This document shows, one piece after another, positions 44,800 to 57,672 of a DNA stretch of 64,000 nt; positions within the stretch are counted from its first letter, which is position 1, and every line of letters begins with the position of its first letter. Location of the stretch: the NCBI GenBank assembly GCA_903813345.2, contig CAIIXF020000235.1:245659-309658 (forward strand), read 5' to 3'. The DNA is from Owenia fusiformis (Eukaryota; Annelida; Polychaeta; Sabellida; Oweniidae). The position numbers were made by a program, and so were the translations under genes. The notes under the pieces were generated by a model. The model did not search any database. It saw nothing but the letters and a program-made list of their open reading frames with translations, and had not been told where the DNA came from.

Positions 44800-44803
44800 G
44801 TAT

Positions 44804-45610
44804 AATACTGTCAATCAAATTTTTATTGGCATTGTAATGCTAACACGACGCCATTTGCGTAGCCCCTTTGTCAAATGTTACAGTATACCATACCGTAACT
44901 CAATATAATGATAAATTATATACTTCGACCAGTGAATCTAGTCTTCTCAAATCTAAACTCCAGGAATCTATAAAACAAGTAACTGCATTGTCCACATTCT
45001 AACGAATATACAGCCAAAACTGCAGACATCGAATAGAAACTTAAAGATCAAACTCAAGATTTTTTATTTTTTTATTTCAAATTGATTCGATTATACAGTG
45101 ATAAAGATTTTAAAAGTAGACACATGTTTATGTGTATTTACTGAGTTTACAATTAAAAATGTATGAATATAAAATAGTACCTTTAATTTATACGAAAGAG
45201 AGTATGAGCAAAAGAGGATGTTGGGAACGTGTGGAGATGATTGGCGGATGTTTAAATGCCCAAATGGCCTATATGGGCGCTATGTTAAAGTACAGCATCA
45301 GGTTTTAAAGTTTAAACGCACTCTCACACTATGTGAAGTTGCTGTTTTCGAACCATAAAATACTCTACCATTGTGAAACATCTGGAAGATTAGCAAATAC
45401 AGTCTCCTAAAAAATAGTTTACTGTTAATATTTGTTCATTATTTACCGATGTAATTATAGGTCGTCCAGAATTTCTAATTACATTTCAAAAGTAATTGTT
45501 GGAAAAAATGCAATTGAAAAATAGCTCTTTGAATTAAGAAAGAGGTTCCCAATCCGATCAAAATAAACTAAAACATATGTTACGTATATCATTGGTCTTT
45601 GATATTGATA
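44804..45610. other. Intergenic, no feature recognised
   Basis: AT-rich DNA without supported features. Confidence 0.35.
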
Positions 45611-45612
45611 TA

Positions 45613-46683
45613 CGAGGGTTGTCCCAGAAGTAATGCACTATATGCTCTAACTTTCTTTAATATGCTTCAATTCAGCTGAAATTTTGTGTATATTACAATT
45701 AAAGTTTTACCTATTATATCCTGAAGTTTCAGCATCAAACATTAATATTAAGTCTTAATATGGTTGCAGTGTTGGGCAGGTACCACTTTTTCTAATTATG
45801 AAAAGATCCAAAGTGTTATTTTATTAATATTTCTTTCTTTTAAATGATCAAATGTTTGGGAAATTGTTAAATTTATTCAGCATGGTGTTAACCAAGTACA
45901 AATAATGAAAAGCACTGTGATGTCATAATACCACAGTTCAATAGTCACATACTAGTATTCAAATACAGTCACGGTCAAGAAATTGCAAAAATGACTGCAA
46001 TTCTCACCTGATAACAGAAGGCCTTGCATTTGGTGGCATAATTTCATACTTCACTTGGACTCACAGCCACGCAAAACTTATGCTACCACGAAGAAATTAT
46101 ATAAGGAGTATATACCAGATAGAACTACAATTATGAGGTGGCAGAAGAGATTTAAAAGACATGACTGGACCCTGGATAACAACTCCAAACATGGGAGGCA
46201 AAAACTCCACAAGTCACAGTGGAAGAAATTGCCAAGAGTGTTTGACCTGAGAGGCATCAAAAGTACAAAACATGCAAAGGGCAATATTTTGAGAAAATGT
46301 GAAATGGGACACTGTGCAATATACATCTATTAAAATCTAGGATGTGCTCATAGTAATTTAGTATCTTATAATGTATTTTTGAGCATACTTCTTATAGCTA
46401 CATAAAATGGTATTTGTTGATTAATTATTTCATATTTTCAATTTTTTATTCCTTTTGACGTGACTGTATAACCTGCCCCACCCTACCCAAACACACCAAC
46501 TTGATTTTATTATAACATCAATATGGTTTTATAAGTCAACATGAAAATTTGTAGAATAATCAAAATGTCTCTAAGGAACATTTACAGAAAATTTCATGGA
46601 AATAAAATCAAGAAGAAGAAAGAAAAATATCAATTATTGATAAAGTAAGAGCATATAGTGCATTACTTCTGGGACAACCCTCG
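45613..46683 (+). mobile_element. Tc1/mariner-type transposon, decayed
   Basis: TA (45611-45612 and 46684-46685) flanks inverted ends of about 41 bp with one mismatch: cgagggttgtcccagaagta and onward to gcactatatgctct. The element is 1071 bp, close to the usual size of the superfamily, and contains an N-terminal transposase remnant on the plus strand. Confidence 0.85.
46055..46333 (+). pseudogene. Mariner-type transposase N-terminal remnant
   Basis: The frame reads a helix-turn-helix-like stretch with TIMRWQKRFKRHDWTLDNNS followed by KHGRQK. It resembles the 'RWxKRFKxGR..xxDxxRxGRP' junction between the DNA-binding and catalytic parts of mariner transposases. The catalytic DDE/D region is not recognisable. 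The element is therefore non-autonomous now. Confidence 0.55.
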
Positions 46684-47057
46684 TACAGACCATAAAGCAT
46701 AATCTTTATCTACCGTATTATACATTTCAAACTTTCACAGGGTGGGTACATGTTAAGTTTTAACGGACACATCAACCCCTTGAATCTCATCCACAATAAA
46801 ACGCAAGCCCCGGATAACTGTAATATGAGTTACAATGCCGTTTAGATTGGTTCATACAATTGAAACTTTCTTGCAGTTATAATATCTAAAAAGTGTAATA
46901 AAGTGCACAATATTCAGAGAGGTATTTTATGTCCATATATGGTGTGTGATTTCGGTTTGTTAGATCATTATATTTGCATGTATAAATTATAAATGATAGT
47001 GTATTTGAAAACAGTCTTGTAAAATGTATTTTAGAATGATAATAATACGATAGTTAA
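46684..47057. other. Intergenic, no feature recognised
   Basis: AT-rich spacer between two TA-flanked elements. Confidence 0.35.
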
Positions 47058-47059
47058 TA

Positions 47060-47935
47060 CAGGGTGTTCAAAAAATACAAATTCAATTATGTTCATTTTT
47101 TCAGGAAAGAAAGAAGAGACTGTGTATGTATAGCTTCTGTTGTTAGTTAGTTGTAAAACATGATGTCCTGGACATCTGCTCAAGAGAAATTAGTATTAGA
47201 AAAATACGAAAAACGCGAATGAAAAATCGCTATATCTTGGAAAATACGAATTCAATTATGTTCATTTTTCAGGAAAGAAAGAAGAGACTGTGTATGTATA
47301 GGTCCTGTTGTTACTTAGTTGTAAAACACGATGCCTTGGACACCTGTTCAAAAGACAATTGTACTGGGAAAATACGAAAAATGCAGTCAGAGGTGACTGC
47401 CACAGCAATAAAACTAAATAACTTTCTAACCATAGTGTTTTTGGCACTTCAGATTTGGCACTGTAAATTATCCTCATTTAATGTGTGGTAAATTTATGGA
47501 GTTTCATCAAAATCACTCCAGGGACTTTACAGTCATGGTCAAATGCCTTCTTAAGTCTGCCTGAAAAAGGGCGTTTGACTGCGATTTGAAAGCATTTCGA
47601 CCATGACTGTAAAGTCTCAAAGGTGATTTTGATTTCACTCTACAGATTTATAAAACATTGAATGAAGATGATTTGTACCAAATCTGAAGTGCCAAAACAC
47701 TATGGTTAGGAAGTTATTTAGCTTTTTGCGGTTGCAGTCATCCCTGACTGGGTTTTTCATATTTTCCAAGTACAACTGTCTTTTGAGCAGGTGTCCAAGG
47801 CATCATGTTTCACAACCAACTAACAACAAGAGCTACATACAAAGTCTCATCTTTCTTTCCTAAAAATGAACATAATTGAACCTGTATTTTTCAAGATATA
47901 GTGGTTTCTTTGGGTTGCGTTTTTTTTACACCCTG
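47060..47935. mobile_element. Palindromic TA-flanked MITE
   Basis: TA flanks at 47058-47059 and 47936-47937; ends cagggtgt / acaccctg. The left and right halves are inverted copies over most of the length (centre near 47560; for example gactttacagtcatggtc and its complement near 47595). The left arm also has a direct duplication of ttcaattatgttcattttt (47082 and 47247). No functional protein. Confidence 0.8.
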
Positions 47936-47937
47936 TA

Positions 47938-49090
47938 TATTCGTGGTTCGATTAAAATGTAGTCATGAAACTACATTTCAGCATACCATAATTACAACTG
48001 TATACAAATGGCAATCACCAAGTAACCTCAATTTATATACTCGTGTTCTGAGGTTTGATTCAAACTACAATTACCAAGCTTGACTTTGATAATAATACAG
48101 ATAAACATATCTTTCATGAAATTATGTAATACCTATTCATTGCAAGAAATTATATGGCAGGTTTCATGATGGTTCTAACATCTGAACATGGGCTCTATGG
48201 CGAATTTTTCAGACATAGAAATCCAAGTAAATCCAAATTGCAAAATCGATGAACGTTTTACATTTACATACTGTAGCACATTTTCGATTTACTTTTGCAT
48301 GTAGATTTCAAATATGATATATTTTTGACTAAATTCTGATTAAAGCTCCAATCACTTTGCTCTCCGGCTAACTATATCCACCATAGTTCCTTGGAAATTG
48401 TGGTCTTCATAAGGAATTTATCCAGGCTCGCCGTCGAAATTATAACTAGGAGTTTATTTGGAAACTTTAGTTATTCTGTTTGTTTTTAATTTTATTCAGT
48501 AGAAACTCAAAGGTTCAACAGTGGCCGCACGTCGACTTGCATCTGCCGTTTTATTGGTTACAATTGACCTTTGCGAACCATAGGTACGGCAACCTTTAAT
48601 TAGTGTTTATGTTTCCTCAAAATCAAAATATGCCGTACGGATGCTACTATCTTACCGCAGAAATTCTAAGGCGACAGTAGAAATATTATTGACCACAGAA
48701 GTGATAGACCATCAGTCAAGTCCTAGTAACTAAGTCAACATTCGAAAATAAAAATCGTACATCTTTGATTTCCAAAATAATTTGTGAGGTGGTTATGAAG
48801 ATGATAATACACATTTTAACGTATTAATTTTGAGTACATCTCGAATCCATTCTCAACAAAGCGTTTGCGAAATAAGTAATCGAAATGCTTGAGATCAGGA
48901 TGATAAACGTACGTTAAGATATACCGCTCCTTAACAAATTCCTTTTGGAAACAAGATATAGAATCAAAGGCCTATTCTTCTTATTTACTCCCTGACACAT
49001 GCCAACGAATGTTACATAAGTAAATATCGCCGTTTTAAATAATTTTGTAAACGTTGTTCTCTACAGGTGCAATTTTTTATAATTGAAAAA
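47938..49090. other. Intergenic, no gene recognised
   Basis: Around 48630-48700 lies a GC-rich stretch (gccgtacggatgc ... accgcagaaattct) related to the MITE at 911-1395. Otherwise unassigned. Confidence 0.35.
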
Positions 49091-49099
49091 CAATTGTAA

Positions 49100-50972
49100 C
49101 TAGATTTGTGAAATTGAACAAGTTCAATTTAAGACTCCAGATTTATTTTACCTAGATAGATCAGTAAAGAGCTGAGTATGTAACTGAGTAATTAGCTGAG
49201 TAAGTACCTTAGTAGTAGTTGAGTAAGTAGCTGAGTAAGTAACTGGGTAAAAAGCTGAGTAGGTAGCTGAGTAAGTACCTGAGTTAGTAGCTGAGTGAGT
49301 AGCTAAGTAAGTAATAACTAATTAAGCAATTGAGTAAGTAGTCAAATAAGTAGCTGAGTAGGTAGGGAGGTAAAGTAGGGTATGTAGGAATTTTTGAAAG
49401 TTTATTTGATCAATCTGCATCGTGAATACTGGCAAGTGCGAATTTCAAACTTCAAAATGGCTTAACTGGGGGTCGGATTGCAATTTTAATTTCAGATCCG
49501 GATTCCTTAGGAAATTATGCCCCTAATTCATAACTCATACGTTAAATTTGGAGAACTTTTTATTTTGACCTACATTTCGATCACCAGATCTCAAAAGTGG
49601 GCCTAAAAACTTCTTGACGGCAAAAAGTTAACATTATAAGCACACTCTTTGCTACATGTATACAAAATTTCGAAGAATATCATTGAAGTGTAGTGTCCGA
49701 ATTGCAAAAATAAGAAAAAACTAAGAATTTGACCTAGATTTTGAACTAGGTATTTTGGTGTCCAAATTTTGAAGGAAAGTAGCTTTTGAGGTCCCCTTCT
49801 TTTATGGGCTTTCATTATGTTTAGCTGTACTCATTCTATATCTTGTATTTTTACACTTCAAAAAATTATTCGGTCCCATTGATTTAACATGGGGCACCAA
49901 ATTTAGCGATTTTTGAGCTTTCAAAACATCATAACTGCTGAACAAGATGTCGAATCGAAATTTGGTTTGCAGATTCGGATTCCTGATAAAATTCTACCCC
50001 TAATTCATAACTCATACGATAAATTTAGAATTTTTTTATTTTGACCTACTTTTTGGACACGCCATAACTTCCGAACCGGAAGTCGGATCGAAATATGGTT
50101 TGCAGATTCGGATTCCTGACAAAATTCTACCCCTGATTCATAACTCATAAGTTAAATTTGAAGATGTTTTTATTTTGACCTACTTTTGGGACACCATATC
50201 TCAAAAGTGGGTCAAAATACTTCCTGACGGCAAAAGGCTAACACTATTAGCACACTCTTGGCTACATGTATACACGATTTCGAAGAATATAATTAAAGTG
50301 TAGTGTCAGAATCGCAAAAATAAGGAAAAACTTTGAATTTGACCTAGATTTTGACCTTGGCATTTTTGTGTCCAAATTTTTAAGCTAGATGGCTTTTGAG
50401 GTCCCCTTCTTTTAAAAGCTTCCATTATATTTAGCTGAACTCAGTCTATATTTCGTATTTTTCACTTCAAAAAAATCTTTTTTCCCATTGACTTAACATG
50501 GGCACCAAATTTAGCGATTTTTGAGCTTTCAAAACGATATAACTTCCGAACCGGAAGTCGGATCGAAATTTGGTTTTCAGATTCGGAATCCTGAGAAAAT
50601 TTCCTACAAGACCAGTAGCGTGGACATTGAATTGGGAGAACTTTTTTTTGGACCTCGTTTTCGGACACTGATATCTCGAAATCGGTTTGAGATATCAAAA
50701 AACTAAATCGACCTGTTTTCCCCTACTTTTTTATGAGGAACACAATGAAAAAAACCCGGATTGAAAATATTGAAGGACGACCGAGAAAATTGAAAAAAGT
50801 GACAAAGTACTGGATTTGACCTAGTTCTTGACCTTTGACCTAGATAAAAATTTGACCTAATTTCCCAGAAAGCCAGATACATTCCCTAGTTGATCATGTA
50901 AGCAGCTTAAAGTAAGCTCTTCTAGTTGGTGAGAAATCTGGGAAGGAGGAAGAAGAAGAAGAATAATAATAA
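49100..50972 (-). mobile_element. Helentron-like unit 6
   Basis: Minus-strand relative of units 1-3 and 5. The 3' terminus (lower coordinate) is CTAG at 49100-49103, with hairpin aaattgaac-aa-gttcaattt at 49111-49130 and agactccagattt from 49132. It includes the (gctgagtaagta)n array at 49150-49380 and body repeats. Its 5' side (ggaagaagaagaag, ATT-rich) abuts the CTAG of unit 7. Confidence 0.65.
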
Positions 50973-52539
50973 CTAGATTTTGGAAATTGAACGAAGTTCA
51001 ATTTCAGACTCCAGATCTAGACTTTTTTTAGCCGAGTCATCCAGAATAAGCCGAATCATCCAGAATAAGCCGAGTCATCCAGAATAAGCTGAGTCATCCA
51101 GAAAAAGATGGATAAATAAAATAGGAAGGTAGGATAGGATAGAATAGGAAAGAACGATAGGATAGAATAAGAAAGAAGGATAGGATAGGATAGAATAGAA
51201 TAGAATAGAAAGAAAGGATAGGATAGGATAGAAAGGATAGGAAGGAAAAGATACGAAGGAAGGATAGATAGGAAGGATAGGATAGGATCATATAGGAAGG
51301 ATGGATGAATTTTTCAATATTTTCTTCTCTACTCTTGACTTTCTATCAGGATAACATCAGATCGATTTTTTCGAAATTTCAAAACGCTATTACTTCCGAA
51401 CCGGAAGTCGGATCGAAATTTGGTTTGCAGATTCGGATTCCTGACAAAATTCTACCCCTAATTCATAACTCATACGTTAAATTTGGAGATTTTTTATTTT
51501 GACCTACTTTTCGGACACGCCATAACTTCCGACCCGGAAGTCGGATCGAAATTTGGTTTGCAGATTCAGATTCCTGACAGAATTCTACCCTTAATTCATA
51601 ACTCATATATTCAATTTGGAGAACTTTTTATTTTGACCTACTTTTCGGACACCATATCTCAAAAGTGGGTCAAAATACTTTCTGACGGCAAAAGGCTAAC
51701 ACTATTAGCATATTCTTGGCTACATGTATACACAATTTCGAAGAATATAATTAAAGAGTAGTGTCAGAATCGAAAAAATAAGGAAAACCTATGAATTTGA
51801 CCTAGATTTTGACCTAGGCATTTCGGTGTCCAAATTGTGAAGCAAGATGGCTTTTGAGGTCCCCTTCTTTTAAAGGCTTTGATTATATGAAGCTGAACTC
51901 AGTCTATATTCCGTATTTTTCACTTCAAAAAAAAATTTTTTCCCATTGACTTAACATGGGCACCAAATTTAGCGATTTTTGAGTTTTCAAAACGCCATAA
52001 CTTCCGAACTGGAAGTCAGATCCAAATTTCGTTTTCAGATTCGGAATCCTGAGAAAATGTCCTATAAGACTCATATCCTGGACATTTGATTCGGAGAACT
52101 TTTTTTTGGACCTCGTTTTCGGACACTGATATCTCGAAATCGGTTTGAGATATCAAAAAACTAAATCGACCCTAGATTTCCTACTTTTTTATGAGGAACA
52201 CAATGAAAAAAACCCGGATCGAAAATATTGAAGGACGACCGAGAAAATCGAAAAAAGTGACAAAGTACTGGATTTGACCTAGTTCTTGACCTTTGACCTA
52301 GATAAAAATTTGACCCAATTTCCGAGGAACTAGATTCTGGACCTAAATTGACCAAATGACTGACTTTACTGAAAACCTTATGGTTATTGAGAAAACTGGT
52401 TTAGAATAATAATAATAATAATAATAATAAGAATAAGAAAACTGACGAAAACAATAGACTCCAGATTTTCAATCTGGAGTCTAATAATAATAAAGAAAAC
52501 TGGCAAAAGCAATAGACTCCAGATTTTCATCTGGAGTCT
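50973..52539 (-). mobile_element. Helentron-like unit 7
   Basis: CTAG at 50973-50976, hairpin around gaaattgaac-gaa-gttcaattt (50983-51005), agactccagatct (51006-51018), a purine-rich GGATA/GGAA tract (about 51110-51305), body repeats, and at the 5' side an (AAT)n tract plus two palindromic modules agactccagat..atctggagtct (52456-52482 and 52514-52539). The last module is joined directly to LTR sequence at 52540. Confidence 0.65.
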
Positions 52540-55081
52540 AACAATCGTGGGCCATGTATCTGCCATACAAGTGTAGCATGGCCTTGGCATAACACAGTCC
52601 CAGACTGTTATCTTATTCCCAAAGCAGTATCATTTCAACTTTATCATTTAATAATATGACAATTACATGTGGGTTTATAAGTCTGTATTAAGTCCATATT
52701 AATATGTGAGAGTAAAGTCACATGTGGTCAGTAAGGATAAGTCAATAGGATCATCCTGCTACGTGCATTGGGGTTATAACTATGTGTAGTCAAGGATGAG
52801 AAATGGTATTGATCACCTCACTTGATACCGAGGGGTGTAGCCCAATGTAGCCCCGGGTATAGGGTGGTATGGGACACCTCACTAGTTAATATAAGGTTGC
52901 AGCCTAATGTAGCCCCGGGTAAAGGGTGGTATGGGACACCTCACTAGTCAATATAGGGTTGCAGCCAAATGTAGCCCCGGGTATAGGGTGGTATGGGACA
53001 CCTCACTAGTCAATATAGGGTTGCAGCCTAATGTAGCCCCGGGTATAGGGTGGTATGGGACACCTCACTAGTCAATATAGGGCTGCAGCCCAATGTAGCC
53101 CCGGGTATAGGGTGGTATGGGACACCTCACTAGTCAATATAGGGTTGCAGCCTAATGTAGCCCCGGGTATAGGGTGGTATGGGACACCTCACTAGTCAAT
53201 ATAGGGTTGCAGCCTAATGTAGCCCCGGGTATAGGGTGGTATGGGACACCTCACAAGTCAATATAGGGTTGCAGCCCAATGTAGCCCCGGGTATAGGGTG
53301 GTATGGGACACCTCACTAGTCAATATAGGGTTGCAGCCTAATGTAGCCCCGGGTGTAGGGTGGTATGGGACACTTCACAAGTCAATATAGGGTTGCAGCC
53401 CAATGTAGCCCCTGGTATAGGGTGGTATGGGACACCTCACTAGTCAATATAGGGTTGCAGCCCAATGTAGCCCCGGGTATAGGGTGGTATGGGACACTTC
53501 ACAAGTCAATATAGGGTTGCAGCCCAATGTAGCCCCGGGTATAGGGTGGTATGGGACACTTCACAAGTCAATTTAGGGTTGCAGCCCAATGTAGCCCCGG
53601 GTATAGGGTGGTATGGGACACCTCACTAGTCAATATAGGGTTGCAGCCTAATGTAGCCCCGGGTAAAGGGTGGCATGGGGCTGCAGCTCAATGTAGCCAG
53701 GTCAGCCTGGTCACCTATATTCACACACCAATTGTGTAGCCACTTGTAGCTCGTATCTGGGAAAGTGTGAATGTGAGGGGGGTGAGGGACTAGTCACATA
53801 CAGCATAATAGCCAGTGTGACTGAGGGAGGGGGAGTTGATTAGGGGAAGTCTAAATGTCACAGTCCATGTTAATAGTCAACGTTAGTCGGGGGGGGGGGG
53901 GTGTATGTATAAGTGTTACTCTCACCAACACAATAAAACAACATAATAAAAGCAATTAAAAATTAACATTAATTAATTCTATTTCAATTGGAAATCATTC
54001 ATAAATACAAGTTATGTTACATAAACAATAAGATCTGACTTATATAGTGTAAAATATACCCAAATACCACGCAACTCCTACATGGCTGCAAATGGCTCCA
54101 ACTAGAGCCTAGCTACATTTGGCTAGCAACCTGACAGCCACATGCAGCTTCCATTACAGTACATTGGGATGGCCCGAATCACCCCAAAACTCACTCCAAA
54201 ACGGGACCCTGGTACCAATACATGTTCTACCGGTATAGTGGGTATAATTAACACTAACAATTAAGCATAATTACCGTAATTAGAGGTAGATTTTGACAAG
54301 AAAAGACATGATTTAAACTCAAAGTTACATGGAAATTACATCAAAAGTTTGACTCTGAATAACAACTGAATCAGTTAACGAAATGCCTTGAAACTTCTTG
54401 ACCAATTAAATAACTACTTCATAATTACCTTAGAACACCATTCACCCCGATTTACCAACGGAAACTGCTATAAATCCAATGTAATTGAAGAGAAATGAGC
54501 AACATGTGTTCCACCATTTTGAGATTTCCGAGAGACTGATCACACAACATGATTACATATCACTACTCACATAACAAGATGAACTACACTTTAAAATAAG
54601 ACAATTCGAAGCACAGTAGAGTTATGTACATATATATAAACATGTATACAATAAATTAGACACACTAAATAGCGTACTTAGGTTAAAGTAATCACAATAA
54701 GGCAAGATAAACAATGGAACTATATCCTTAAGCCGAGTAACTGTAGACACTGAAGTAGTGGACAGGCTACACAGCCTATGACTCATGGTGACTCTTACAA
54801 AAGTTAACATACAATTCACAAGGCGATACCCAGTCACTATAGGCTTAGCCAGCAAAGCACAGATGCACTCTGTATTAACTGTAAACAAAACTAGCATTGA
54901 CGCTATGAAGGCGCTGGCCACAGAATACATGCAAATACAGGACACATATAAAACTCCATACTGGTGAACAGTGAAATTGTTAGTTATTTTGACTAAAGCA
55001 ATGCAATAATAAGGCTCAGTAACGGCACATCAGGCCAGATATAAGCCATTGAAAAAAAAGACAGACTGATGGGTCGTTACA
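52540..55081 (-). repeat. 3' LTR (main part)
   Basis: Starts aacaatcgtgggccatg and ends gatgggtcgttaca. It is nearly identical to the LTR at 57673-60032 apart from minisatellite copy number and a few single-base or homopolymer differences. The first bases of this LTR lie at 49095-49099, beyond the Helentron-like insertion. A 107-residue minus-strand frame (54622-54945) is duplicated in the other LTR, but has no recognisable protein features. Confidence 0.9.
52862..53690 (+). repeat. 62-bp minisatellite in the 3' LTR, 14 unit starts
   Basis: Units start with gggtggtatgggacacctca at exactly 62-bp spacing from 52862 to 53668. The unit contains gcagcccaatgtagccccgg. The last unit is degenerate (tggcatgggg). 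Confidence 0.95.
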
Positions 55082-55095
55082 CTGCCCCCTTCTTT
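55082..55095 (-). promoter_or_regulatory. Polypurine tract of the LTR retrotransposon
   Basis: On the minus strand aaagaagggggcag directly precedes the 3' LTR (TGTAACGACC). This is the expected position and composition for the plus-strand primer. Confidence 0.7.
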
Positions 55096-57652
55096 GAAAT
55101 AAGTTCGTCCCGAACTTTTACATAAACATTACAAAATAATTGAAAGACAATCAAAAATATACATAAGTATGTAATTCAATGTGAAGATATGATCTCAAAG
55201 GTACATAATAATACAGTAGTTTACATGGTTATACACTTACGACTTGCATCACCTGAAAAAATGTCATTACAATATTCGAATGAAGGAACCACTTTTATGT
55301 TAATATCAAGAGTTCAGAATAACACATGTATTTTGTAGTTATAGTCATTAAGATTGTGTCCTTCTTAGAATTCCAATCAATGTTTAGTCATTTTATACTA
55401 AGTTGGCACTAGTCGTATCCAGAACACTGCGTAGCATGGTAACGCCTCTGTATAACAGAGATAGTCATAAGTTCATATATAGCACATCAAATACAGTATG
55501 AAGATCAAATATGTAGTACGCTTCTCCAATAACTCTCGCTGTATGGTTACAGAATGTTCTCTCAATGTCTCTGTATATTGTTGGCTTGTGGTCGACATCT
55601 CTAAACCTGGAAGAGAAACCATTGCCATGCAGATGTGCCAATCTACAATAGCTACAACTTCCTCTCACTGCCAGACTCCTCTATATTAGCTCATGGAATC
55701 GTCAACCATGGTAACCACACACATATTCAATGTCCGCCTACTTTAAGACTGTGGGACAAGACAAAGTAGGCTACAGCTGAGTGACATTGCTGGAAGTTGG
55801 GCATTTTGGGACCATTGAGGGATGGAGATAACATTTCACAGTTGGTGCACTGTTTTACTGACAGTTTTCGGCACCAATACAATTATATACACTATGTACA
55901 AGGGAACTCTGCCTCAAACAGTACGTTCACAATTACTCCAATTGTGTAACGGTTGAACCTAGGTCATCTACTAGGGCGACAGGGTAACAGTTTGGGTAGA
56001 CAGTCTTTCACATTACTTTAGTTGGTAATCAATAATGGAAAGGATGAATCAATGAGGCACAAGTAACTGTACACTTCACCATGCCATCATTGTCAGAGAT
56101 GCAATCTGATGGTTCAGTTAGCAACTCTGTGGATTCATGGGACAATCTGCCCGTGTGGAGGCAACAACATCACTGAAGGGGGGAACGCTAATGGAAGCTT
56201 TATTCATAATTTGTCAATATCTACCGGATATTGGCAATTAGAGATAGTAGGGACAACAAGTAGCACAGGCCACTCAAACCATCTATCATTAGGGTTCCAC
56301 TCTTAAGAAACACAACAACCCCGTGGCTTCTCAGGAAATATAGGTTGCCAAGGATACAGGTACACACATAGTAAGTGACATTTACTCTCGTAGTAAATGC
56401 CACATACATATGTGGTAAATGTCAGCCACATCAGATGGTACATGGATTGTTGACTGATAACACTCCACATAGGGGACTTGTGACAATCAGCCCTCCTTGA
56501 CACAAAAACTGATTGACGCCAGCAAAAGCTATGGCCAGACATGCTCACTTCTGCTGACAGTCCACTATCAACATTTTCGTAACTAATCTTGGCAATACCA
56601 CTTGCCAAGATCGAGGCAGTAGCTCAAATATCTATCAGACCGTACAGATAACAGATCCCATTCACTACTTGAAAGGGGACCACCTTGACACATAAGATGG
56701 CAATATGCATGGTGACCTACTTCTACGAAGTTGCATAGGTTTGTACGCTGGACTTAATCAGACCAATTTGGTCATCCTTCGGACATTCCATTATCGCTCC
56801 TCCCATTATCAGTCATATAATGACTATTTCCCAATAGACACAGAAATGTAGGGACTCTTTGGAAGTAGGATCACTGGGCAGGGGTTTCCTGGATCACCCT
56901 ACCCAAGCCAATGGCTCCATACTAGTCAGACAGACAAATGCAGGGGGTCTATTGTTGGAGTAGGCAATAGAAAAGGTCTGATATGGCTATGGAGATCTCC
57001 AGTTGTAGGGAGATATAGCACAACGTTTCCTCATCAACCAGGAAAGCACAAGAGGATCGTACCATCACACACATTTCGGGCAAGTGGAATGTAAGGGGGA
57101 GGGGCATATTCGGGTCACTGTATGGGTATGCCTACCCAAGCTATCTCTCAAGTATAATCATGCCCATCATGACCATTATCGAAAGAAACTCACTAACAGG
57201 ACGGGAACAGGGTACAGGGGACATTCACACCAACACATGCATAATGTATGTGCTTTCAAGACATGACACTGTTAAATGTTCCAGTGGGTCATGATAAGAC
57301 AGGGTTTTACAACTGGGATCTACAATTTTGGCTTGTGAAGATTTGATATGTTTGTATATTAGGTCCCACCTACATACCAAACCAGAGGGTCTGTGGTAAA
57401 GATACGTACCACTTAAGACTTTGAAGTAGAACAACGGGCTACTTCACCAACCTAAATCGATACAGTCCTGTGGAATGCTACAAGGACTGGGTCTCTGAAA
57501 ATCTCAAAATGGCCATCCACACACACCAGTGTGGAAAACAAGATTAAATTAGCATCAAACAAAAAGTTGACACCATAAAACAACTGAAAACAAAACTACC
57601 TTAGAATATTTAATCAAAACATAAAGTGGGTCTAATTATCAGGTAATAATTA
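55096..57652 (-). other. Internal region of the LTR element, non-coding
   Basis: About 2.56 kb between polypurine tract and primer site. Short frames on either strand (for example 56303-56608 minus) carry none of the motifs of Gag, zinc knuckle, protease, RT or integrase. It probably contributes packaging sequence only. Confidence 0.6.
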
Positions 57653-57671
57653 AATCCCGACGCTGCCACCA
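57653..57671 (-). promoter_or_regulatory. Primer-binding site, tRNA-Leu type
   Basis: On the minus strand, one base after the 5' LTR, the sequence reads tggtggcagcgtcgggatt. The first eleven bases, and then GGGATT, are complementary to the 3' end of metazoan tRNA-Leu species that end in CGCTGCCA plus CCA. Confidence 0.75.
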
Positions 57672-57672
57672 G

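Noticed and set aside
53885-53900. Poly-G run as a G-quadruplex regulator of the LTR
   Set aside because: It is a single homopolymer that varies in length between the two LTRs; nothing else supports a regulatory role.
54622-54945. 107-residue minus-strand open frame, present again at 59571-59894
   Set aside because: It is duplicated only because it lies in the LTR. It has no recognised domain, and its presence in both copies reflects recent LTR identity.
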